A stretch of 5,245 nt of DNA from Treponema sp. (GTDB lineage: Bacteria > Spirochaetota > Spirochaetia > Treponematales > Breznakiellaceae). Made by a program: the position numbers and the translations under genes. The stretch lies in assembly GCA_031254385.1 (NCBI GenBank), contig JAIRUO010000248.1:1-5245 (forward strand). The letters run 5' to 3'. Every line of letters begins with the position of its first letter. The first letter of the stretch is position 1. Of this stretch, positions 1-4,036 are shown in pieces. The notes beneath the pieces are model-generated. The model was given only the letters and a program-made list of their open reading frames with translations. It had not been told where the DNA came from and did not search any database.

Positions 1-1
1 G

Positions 2-262
2 GTGCCTGGCACCGCAGCCGGCACCGCGTCGCGGCCGGTCCAAACAGAGCCCCTTGACGCAGAAAAAACGCAGGAGCTGTTTGCCGAGCTAAAGCCCCTA
101 TTGGAAAGGGGCAACGCGGAAAGCCTGAAATACATCGACAAACTGCGCGGCATACCGGGCACGGGCGTACCTCTGGTTCGAAAGCTCATACAGCAGATGG
201 AAGATCTGGACTTTGAGGACGCAACGGAAACGCTCAGCGAGATAATGAGGAATTACGAATGA
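2..262 (+). CDS. C-terminal fragment of a probable hybrid sensor histidine kinase
   Basis: The frame is open to the left edge and ends at TGA 260-262, so this is most likely the tail of a gene that begins outside the window. The GTG at position 2 has no visible upstream context and should not be taken as the start. The visible 86 residues begin with a low-complexity Ala/Thr/Gly/Pro linker (about residues 1-18), then a helical, acidic segment with the pattern AELKPLLERGNAESLKYIDKL, an IPGTG turn, and a final helical stretch rich in Asp/Glu (EDLDFEDATETL). From memory, this 'level of elements / I(x)QMEDxDFE' ending is typical of the last domain of large spirochaetal multi-sensor hybrid kinases, after the receiver domain and close to or within an Hpt-like helical module. 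No catalytic motif is in view, so the function is inferred. A response-regulator-associated protein of another kind is possible. Confidence 0.55.
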   Translation: MPGTAAGTASRPVQTEPLDAEKTQELFAELKPLLERGNAESLKYIDKLRGIPGTGVPLVRKLIQQMEDLDFEDATETLSEIMRNYE

Positions 263-304
263 GGAGTGAGGACACCCGATAACTGCACGCATAGTATTTT
301 AGTA

Positions 305-336
305 TCAAATCCGTGATAATCCGTTTCATCCGCGGT
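305..336. repeat. Short ATCCG-unit repeat in intergenic spacer
   Basis: Three ATCCG units (ATCCGTG at 309, ATCCGTT at 319, ATCCGCG at 328) follow each other at 10- and 9-base spacing in the spacer between the kinase tail and the FMN-binding gene. The run ends in GCGGTTCC. No ORF with a ribosome binding site covers it and it does not form a strong hairpin. I recall similar ATCCGTG/ATCCGCGGTT strings in spacers of unrelated bacteria. The role is unknown. The rest of 263-382 shows no gene or terminator. Confidence 0.4.
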
Positions 337-382
337 TCCTTCTTCTATTTTTGCGTAAGGTGGTTTCAAAAGATGCGCTTGA

Positions 383-411
383 TTGACAAAGGACATCTTT
401 TGGCATACAAT
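383..411 (+). promoter_or_regulatory. Sigma70-type promoter of the FMN-binding lipoprotein gene
   Basis: TTGACA (383-388), a 17-base spacer, then TACAAT (406-411). The -35 is a perfect consensus and the -10 differs at one base. Transcription starting 6-7 bases after the -10 would begin at or next to the ATG at 417, leaving no room for a 5' untranslated region. There is no Shine-Dalgarno sequence between the -10 and the ATG. Confidence 0.75.
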
Positions 412-416
412 ACAGA

Positions 417-776
417 ATGAAACAAATTATTTTTGGTTTATTGGTTGTCGCAATATTGGCTGTTTCCTGCAATTCAATTCCATTTGCGGAAATTGTGGCA
501 TCATTACCTGATATGAACACCAAGCCTGACGGCGTGTACCGAGGCAACTATGACCTTTCAGGCTCTCCGGTTAAGGTAACCCTTGATGTCACTGTCCAAA
601 ATCACTATATCAGCGCTGTAAACATCGTTAAGCATGTCTGTTCTCCAATAGGTAAAAAAGCCGAAAAAATTACCGAAACAATAATTGAAGAACAAAGCCT
701 TAACATAGACGTGGTAAGTGGTGCGACCGGAAGCAGCAAGGCCATATTAAAAGCAGTGGAAAATGCCCTAGAATGA
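417..776 (+). CDS. Small FMN-binding domain lipoprotein
   Basis: The 119-residue product matches the FMN-binding domain family (the fold of RnfG and NqrC C-terminal regions). Residues 1-17 are a signal peptide (MKQ, then a hydrophobic core) ending in AVS-C18, a relaxed lipobox, so the mature protein is probably lipid-anchored outside the cytoplasmic membrane. The domain opens with DGVYRG (38-43), the usual first strand. The key site is D98-VV-SGAT104: the DxxSGAT pattern in which ApbE-type transferases attach FMN through phosphoester linkage to Thr, here T104. It is a single-domain protein, about as short as the family gets, and would serve as an extracytoplasmic electron carrier. No ApbE, Rnf or reductase gene is in the window, so the electron partner is unknown. 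The start is set by the signal peptide and a -10 box ending five bases upstream; no ribosome binding site is present. It is convergent with the ankyrin gene. Confidence 0.85.
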   Translation: MKQIIFGLLVVAILAVSCNSIPFAEIVASLPDMNTKPDGVYRGNYDLSGSPVKVTLDVTVQNHYISAVNIVKHVCSPIGKKAEKITETIIEEQSLNIDVVSGATGSSKAILKAVENALE

Positions 777-797
777 ACGACACCAACCTCAATCCAC

Positions 798-848
798 TAT
801 CTAGAGTCTGTCCGCAAAGTAACCGACTTTGTGGACAGACTCTATCTA
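798..848. repeat. 39-base palindromic insertion-like element with 6-base flanking repeat; possible bidirectional terminator
   Basis: GAGTCTGTCCGCAAAGT (804-820) and ACTTTGTGGACAGACTC (826-842) are inverted copies with one G/T wobble, separated by AACCG (821-825). The 39-base unit is bounded on both sides by TATCTA (798-803 and 843-848), which looks like a target-site duplication. The stem could form in RNA from either strand and sits between convergent genes, so it may also end transcription, though no T-run follows on either side. It contains no ORF, so any mobility would need a transposase acting in trans. Confidence 0.6.
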
Positions 849-863
849 ACCATATACTAAAGC

Positions 864-1490
864 CTATTTTGCCCCTGCGTTTTCCAGTATCTTACTTATT
901 TCGGTAAATTTCCTGTTTTTAGCATGGGCCAGGGGAGAAACTCCTTCTTTATCCGCCAAATTAACATCTGCGCCGGCATCAACCAGTAGACGCACAACCT
1001 CCGTATGCCGCCTTCCTCCGTCGCCCAATATGATAGCCTCATGCAATGCAGTCCATCCAATCTTGTTAATATGATTGATACGGATATTGGTCTTTAAAAG
1101 CTCCCTAATAATTTCAACATGACCGCGGTCGGCAGCCCGGATCAGACCAGTTCCATTGTAACTGTCCGTACAGTAGACATCCGCTCCGGCTTTGAGGGTT
1201 TTCTTCAGCAACTCTGTAAAACCGTCTGATGTCGAAATCAAATAGGCACTTTGCAGGGTATTATCTTTCATATTGACATCTGCCCCTGCTGCAATCAATA
1301 AATCGACAATTTCCAGATGATTCTTATAGGCGGCAGCCACAAGGGCACACACACCTTCCTTGTTCTGAGCATGGATATAAACATCTTTTTTCAGTAATGA
1401 TTTTACGGTTTCAAGATCCCCTTTTTCTGAGGCACTTATAAGTTGTAAACCATCTTTCTTTGCTTGTTCGGAATAAACTGTTCCTGCCAT
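864..1490 (-). CDS. Ankyrin-repeat protein
   Basis: A 208-residue protein made almost entirely of about six ankyrin repeats. The helix-loop-helix units end in the typical AAGADVN (68-73), KAGADVY (100-106), KTNIRINH (133-140) and DAGADVN (171-177) turns. Clear consensus pieces include GWTALHEAI (145-153) and the GDGGRRHTEVVRLL insertion (156-169), which marks a known bacterial single-domain ankyrin family. No signal peptide or membrane segment is seen from this start, so it is probably cytoplasmic and acts by protein-protein contact; the partner is unknown. I place the start at ATG 1490, preceded at eight bases by GGAGG, rather than at the GTG at 1592: the extra 34 residues do not resemble ankyrin sequence, and a promoter (1513-1541) lies inside them. 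It is convergent with the FMN-binding gene and lies about 220 bases downstream of the small gene at 1708, so it may also receive read-through from there. Confidence 0.85.
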   Translation of the reverse strand: MAGTVYSEQAKKDGLQLISASEKGDLETVKSLLKKDVYIHAQNKEGVCALVAAAYKNHLEIVDLLIAAGADVNMKDNTLQSAYLISTSDGFTELLKKTLKAGADVYCTDSYNGTGLIRAADRGHVEIIRELLKTNIRINHINKIGWTALHEAIILGDGGRRHTEVVRLLVDAGADVNLADKEGVSPLAHAKNRKFTEISKILENAGAK

Positions 1491-1512
1491 CGTATTAACC
1501 TCCATGCTATAA

Positions 1513-1541
1513 ACAATACTCAAAGCAGCAGGAAAATTCAA
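1513..1541 (-). promoter_or_regulatory. Candidate promoter of the ankyrin gene
   Basis: On the minus strand TTGAAT (1541-1536), a 17-base spacer and TATTGT (1518-1513). The predicted start near 1506 leaves a leader of about 15 bases that still contains the GGAGG for ATG 1490. This agrees with the shorter start of the ankyrin protein. Confidence 0.45.
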
Positions 1542-1598
1542 GTAACCATTTTTGCTGGACATTACAGTTTTCAACACAGCAGAAATATTCACCTCCGT

Positions 1599-1626
1599 AT
1601 CGTAACGGGAACAATCTAAAGGTCAA
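1599..1626 (-). promoter_or_regulatory. Alternative upstream promoter for the ankyrin gene
   Basis: On the minus strand TTGACC (1626-1621), a 16-base spacer and TACGAT (1604-1599). It would start transcription around 1592, next to a GGAGGTGA run and the in-frame GTG at 1592. The match is weaker than that of the other promoters in the window. Confidence 0.3.
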
Positions 1627-1634
1627 ATGAGGCT

Positions 1635-1680
1635 GTTACGAACCTTAGAAATACTGCCCCCTGGGGGGCTACAAGGTAAC
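1635..1680. repeat. Compound inverted repeat with GC-only core
   Basis: The core GCCCCC-T-GGGGGGC (1656-1669) is a near-perfect palindrome. Outer arms GTTAC (1635-1639) plus CCTT (1643-1646) mirror AAGGTAAC (1673-1680). It lies after the stop of the 68-residue gene and before the ankyrin promoters, a suitable place for a terminator of the minus-strand unit, but no T-run follows on that strand. It may be a decayed repeat instead. Confidence 0.4.
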
Positions 1681-1707
1681 TTTGTTTTGAATTGCCTTAT
1701 TTTTAAG

Positions 1708-1914
1708 TCAGTTCAAATACAAATCTGGCTTGGCCGCTGCCAGAGCCCTTTCCCTGCGGATTATTTTTTCCATCCTGCCTATTTTCCCGTAGGATTTGTA
1801 GCACCATGCTTCGCTTGCTTTAATTTCTTCTAGGGAAAATTTGAGCGGTTCACCTTCTGCTTTTACAGCTTTTAAAATTTTCGCTTCCAACAAGGCGTTT
1901 TTTTCGTCATCCAT
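1708..1914 (-). CDS. Small charged protein of unknown function, overlapping the protease gene
   Basis: A 68-residue protein I do not recognise. It is rich in Lys, Glu and Arg, with three likely amphipathic helices (about residues 2-20, 27-40 and 46-62), a single Cys (C38), and no signal peptide or membrane segment. It starts at ATG 1914 inside the last 43 bases of the upstream 517-residue gene, in another frame, and has AAGGAGAG at a workable distance, so translational coupling is likely. The amount of gene overlap, the ribosome binding site and the shared promoter argue that it is real. Small partner, inhibitor, substrate or immunity protein of the upstream protease candidate are all open possibilities; none is shown by the sequence. 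The plus-strand ORF over the same bases lacks comparable support. Confidence 0.6.
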   Translation of the reverse strand: MDDEKNALLEAKILKAVKAEGEPLKFSLEEIKASEAWCYKSYGKIGRMEKIIRRERALAAAKPDLYLN

Positions 1915-3425
1915 TCACACCACTCTCCTTTCAAATTATTTCTGTAAGTTTGCATTTTAAACGGGATTACCTTCAGGGGCTCTGTATCCCATTTAAATCC
2001 ATTATGAGAAAATAGGTTTCCGTCAAGGATATAAAACAACACAGATGCAAGAGATTTACCATCGCTCGTAGCGTCCATTATTAACAATCCGGAACAATAA
2101 CCATCCTTGATAAATTCCGGCTTTTCATATATTTCACATATCCAAATAAATCTTGGAAAAGCCAGTGGCAAAAAGAGCGTTTCTTTAAAATTAGGATCCA
2201 TCTTGTTATCATGTTCAAATACAAATTTTTTGAACGAATAACTGCTGGTCAACAGCAGTCTGGTAATCTTTTTCTCTTTCCTTTTTTCAAATCCAATCAT
2301 AGGATCAATAGATACTTTTTCTACTAAATCGTATACTGTTTCGGCAGCAAGAAACATGTGTGCCGGTAAGGGGACAATAAAAGAACTAACATTGTAATTA
2401 TGGTATTTTAATCCAGGATTTTTATCAGGTCTTTGATAAGGTTTTAATAAATCGGTATGATATGGTGGCAAGTTATCATCAATAAAAATCAATTTTTTTT
2501 GTATGAATGACACATCCACCCTGTGATAAGAAGCATACTCTGCCCAAGGAGTACTATTACCCTCCTTGTAATATATTTTAGCATTTTCTTCATGCCCAAT
2601 TACTAACACCACATGTCCGCTACTAGCTTCGCCTTCTAATGTCAATAGTAAAGGAATTCCCGATTCAATATAGGTGTTTAACAAGCGAAAAAAGAGTTTT
2701 TGTTTGGTAAACCTTGGAGAAATCGGATAAACAAGAGATTGAAAACCATTGGAATTTAAGCATCTAGCCAATTCATTCTTGTTTAATCCTCTTGAGGGTA
2801 ATATCCGGCGTTCTGCATTGTTCTGAAGCGGTTCAATGATTTGTGAAGGTAACAATGGTTTATACTGGGAATACTTTGAACCGTAATACTCATATAAACA
2901 CCATAATGCGCTCTCGGCACATGTATGAGTCTCTTCATCTTGGGCAATATGCGGAAATCCGCATATTGTAAGCTCGTATCCAAATAATGAAACCCTATCC
3001 TCCATAAGGCAACAAACAAACTTTCTCTCCTGGAATGCTTTTGGAGAGATTAACGATCTGCCTAATATATGTGTCTTCAAGGGGCGGATAATAAAAAAAC
3101 CTAGGTAATCATCGTTAATCTTTGAGTTTCTATCGAAAATATTATCCTTATTAAGCTTTCTGTTAAATATATGAACACGAAAACATTCTCTTTCAGTTTC
3201 TAAAAATTTTGAGGAATAAAAAGTATAATAAGTATCCCGATAATGACGATCCACATACGGATATTCAATTACAAATGAAATACCATCTATAAGTTTTCCC
3301 GTTAAATTTTCCACTAAGTCAAATAATGACGGCCCTTGCTCGCTAAAATCAGGTATTTTGAGGAGGGAATACAATTCCTTTTTTAACGTCTCCCTAGAAG
3401 CGAAAGTTGTATCTAAAAACTTCAC
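1872..3425 (-). CDS. Papain-fold (C39-like) cysteine protease candidate, function unknown
   Basis: A 517-residue protein without signal peptide or membrane segment. The middle carries a papain-like catalytic set in the right order: Q162 in HIAQDEE, C169 in THTCAESALW (seven residues after the Gln, as for the oxyanion Gln and nucleophile), H271 in SGHVVLVIGHE, and D316/D317 in LIFIDDNLPPYH. This resembles C39-type and bacteriocin-processing-like peptidases. The N-terminal 150 residues include GFFIIRPL (109-116) and GRSL (122-125), which I remember as recurring with this domain in uncharacterised bacterial proteins. The C-terminal 150 residues, with FPRFIWICEIYEKPEF and LLIMDATSDGKS, form a further unknown region. 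The start is GTG 3425, preceded by AAGGA at six bases; no better in-frame start is seen. The gene is visibly A/T-richer than rsgA, suggesting transfer. No ABC transporter or leader-peptide substrate is in view, so the peptidase call rests on motifs alone; a pseudo-enzyme or transglutaminase-like activity is possible. Confidence 0.65.
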   Translation of the reverse strand: MKFLDTTFASRETLKKELYSLLKIPDFSEQGPSLFDLVENLTGKLIDGISFVIEYPYVDRHYRDTYYTFYSSKFLETERECFRVHIFNRKLNKDNIFDRNSKINDDYLGFFIIRPLKTHILGRSLISPKAFQERKFVCCLMEDRVSLFGYELTICGFPHIAQDEETHTCAESALWCLYEYYGSKYSQYKPLLPSQIIEPLQNNAERRILPSRGLNKNELARCLNSNGFQSLVYPISPRFTKQKLFFRLLNTYIESGIPLLLTLEGEASSGHVVLVIGHEENAKIYYKEGNSTPWAEYASYHRVDVSFIQKKLIFIDDNLPPYHTDLLKPYQRPDKNPGLKYHNYNVSSFIVPLPAHMFLAAETVYDLVEKVSIDPMIGFEKRKEKKITRLLLTSSYSFKKFVFEHDNKMDPNFKETLFLPLAFPRFIWICEIYEKPEFIKDGYCSGLLIMDATSDGKSLASVLFYILDGNLFSHNGFKWDTEPLKVIPFKMQTYRNNLKGEWCEWMTKKTPCWKRKF

Positions 3426-3434
3426 ATACAGTCC

Positions 3435-3467
3435 TTAAATTAATTCTTTCCAGCCCACGAATTTCAT
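3435..3467 (-). CDS. Possible ten-codon upstream ORF in the protease leader
   Basis: ATG 3467 to TAA 3435 would encode MKFVGWKELI. It lies between the promoter and GTG 3425, in the same frame as the protease, and its stop codon touches the AAGGA of the main ribosome binding site. AGGA four bases before the ATG is a short, weak ribosome binding site. It could be a leader peptide or chance. Confidence 0.2.
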   Translation of the reverse strand: MKFVGWKELI

Positions 3468-3484
3468 TGATTCCTGATATTTAG

Positions 3485-3514
3485 ATAATAACTGAGATTC
3501 CGTATTTCTGTCAA
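3485..3514 (-). promoter_or_regulatory. Sigma70-type promoter of the protease / small-protein unit
   Basis: On the minus strand TTGACA (3514-3509), an 18-base spacer and TATTAT (3490-3485). The -35 is perfect and the -10 has one mismatch. Predicted transcription from about 3478 gives a leader of roughly 50 bases before GTG 3425. It points away from the rsgA promoter about 245 bases to the right. Confidence 0.6.
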
Positions 3515-3553
3515 CACGCCCTATTTCAAAACTTATGTTCGAGTGTTTGCTTG

Positions 3554-3740
3554 AACCCGAGAATATCTTGTCTGCTTTTACTGTCAATGACAAACCCCGC
3601 CGCAGAGCGGACAGGGTATCGTCGTTCTTAAGAGGAATTGGTCTCGGGTTTAATACCTTTATAACCGCCCCAGAGGCTCCCTCGCGCAGCGAGTTCTTGG
3701 GTATTAAACCCTCGCCACGAATAAAAATTTATTTCCGTGG
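3554..3740. repeat. Nested inverted repeats in the divergent intergenic region
   Basis: This 244-base spacer (3515-3758) holds no gene I can support but several stems. GGGTTTAATACC (3646-3657) mirrors GGTATTAAACCC (3700-3711) over 12 bases. CTCGC/GCGAG with a GCA loop (3681-3693) lies inside that pair. AACCCGAGA (3554-3562) mirrors TCTCGGGTT (3642-3650). CCGC/GCGG with an AGA loop is at 3600-3610. CCACG (3715-3719) mirrors CGTGG (3736-3740). The 3642-3657 segment can therefore pair in two exclusive ways. It may be a dispersed repeat or the remnant of a structured RNA. Confidence 0.5.
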
Positions 3741-3755
3741 TCCATGGTTTTTTTT
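3735..3755 (+). terminator. Rho-independent terminator-like hairpin
   Basis: CCGTG (3735-3739), loop GTC, CATGG (3743-3747) with one G-U pair, followed directly by eight T (3748-3755). It reads as a plus-strand terminator and ends four bases before the rsgA -35 box, so it could insulate that promoter. No clear plus-strand gene lies just upstream. A competing stem (3715-3740) shares its left arm. Confidence 0.5.
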
Positions 3756-3758
3756 CGC

Positions 3759-3787
3759 TTGACATTTAACTACCTTTTTTGTATACT
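3759..3787 (+). promoter_or_regulatory. Strong sigma70-type promoter of the rsgA leader
   Basis: TTGACA (3759-3764), a 17-base spacer and TATACT (3782-3787). A perfect TATAAT follows at 3790-3795, with a poorer -35 (TTAACT, 3766-3771) at 18 bases, so a second overlapping start is possible. Transcription from about 3794 or 3802 gives a leader of some 235-245 bases before the rsgA ATG. Confidence 0.75.
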
Positions 3788-3845
3788 GGTATAATAAAAA
3801 TACTATTTGCTGCGGCAAAAATTTACTTGAACAAGGAGGAAAATT

Positions 3846-3875
3846 ATGACGGTCATTGAGGTTTACTGTAACTAA
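3846..3875 (+). CDS. Nine-residue leader peptide upstream of rsgA
   Basis: ATG 3846 to TAA 3873 encodes MTVIEVYCN. AAGGAGG (3833-3839) six bases before the ATG is a near-ideal ribosome binding site, stronger than that of rsgA itself, and it follows a consensus promoter by about 50 bases. A strong translation signal in front of so short a frame is the hallmark of leader peptides that control a downstream gene through ribosome position. The codons GAG-GTT-TAC carry the GGTTTA that can pair with TAAACC, whose first three bases are the stop codon. The peptide does not match a leader peptide I know. Whether it senses a drug, an amino acid (it ends Tyr-Cys-Asn) or general ribosome state cannot be read from sequence. 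Confidence 0.6.
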   Translation: MTVIEVYCN

Positions 3876-3950
3876 ACCGCATATCGCGGCGATTTACCTC
3901 CTGTAAATATTGAAAATATCTTTCTTCAGCGGATATGCGGTAGGTTTAGT
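3860..3950 (+). promoter_or_regulatory. Candidate attenuator with mutually exclusive stems in the rsgA leader
   Basis: Segment 1 GGTTTA (3860-3865, inside the leader ORF) can pair with segment 2 TAAACC (3873-3878, starting at its stop codon). Segment 2, extended as ACTAAACCGCATATC (3871-3885), pairs instead with GATATGCGG (3932-3940) and GTTTAGT (3944-3950), with G3886-C3887 adding two more pairs to 3929-3930. The long helix encloses a perfect hairpin, ATTTAC/GTAAAT (3892-3908), whose loop is CTCCT. A ribosome on the leader ORF would cover segments 1 and 2 and change the balance. No T-run follows the long helix, so control of rsgA translation or mRNA stability seems more likely than termination. 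Confidence 0.55.
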
Positions 3951-4000
3951 CCAGGGATTATAGTCTCTTGATTAACAGCCAATTTATTTTCTCAATTAAA

Positions 4001-4030
4001 TCCAGTCGTTATAGCTGGAAACTACAGGAG
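4001..4030 (+). promoter_or_regulatory. rsgA ribosome binding site with an adjacent hairpin
   Basis: CAGGAG (4025-4030) lies six bases before ATG 4037. Just upstream, TCCAG (4001-4005) pairs with CTGGA (4015-4019). A second TCCAG at 3950-3954, at the end of the long leader helix, could pair with the same CTGGA. The stem ends only five bases before the Shine-Dalgarno, so its formation could affect initiation. Confidence 0.4.
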
Positions 4031-4036
4031 AATTGC

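Noticed and set aside
98..292. 64-codon minus-strand ORF
   Set aside because: Antisense to the kinase tail, without ribosome binding site or recognisable motif.
326..547. 73-codon minus-strand ORF
   Set aside because: Antisense to the lipoprotein signal peptide and its promoter; no start signals.
798..848. CRISPR repeat or plain intrinsic terminator
   Set aside because: Only one palindrome, no repeat-spacer array, and no T-run on either strand; flanking direct repeats favour an insertion-like element.
1627..1833. 68-codon plus-strand ORF
   Set aside because: Lies over the GC palindrome and antisense to the small gene at 1708-1914; no ribosome binding site and an implausible Phe/Cys-rich product.
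2783..3019. 78-codon minus-strand ORF
   Set aside because: Fully inside the protease gene in another frame, through its catalytic Cys region; no independent support.
3535..3762. 75-codon plus-strand ORF in the divergent spacer
   Set aside because: No ribosome binding site or promoter, composition driven by inverted repeats, and its end runs through a terminator T-run and the rsgA -35 box.
3860..3950. Known metabolite riboswitch or T-box in the rsgA leader
   Set aside because: No T-box sequence and no core I recognise from the common riboswitch classes; the mini-ORF with alternative stems fits attenuation better.
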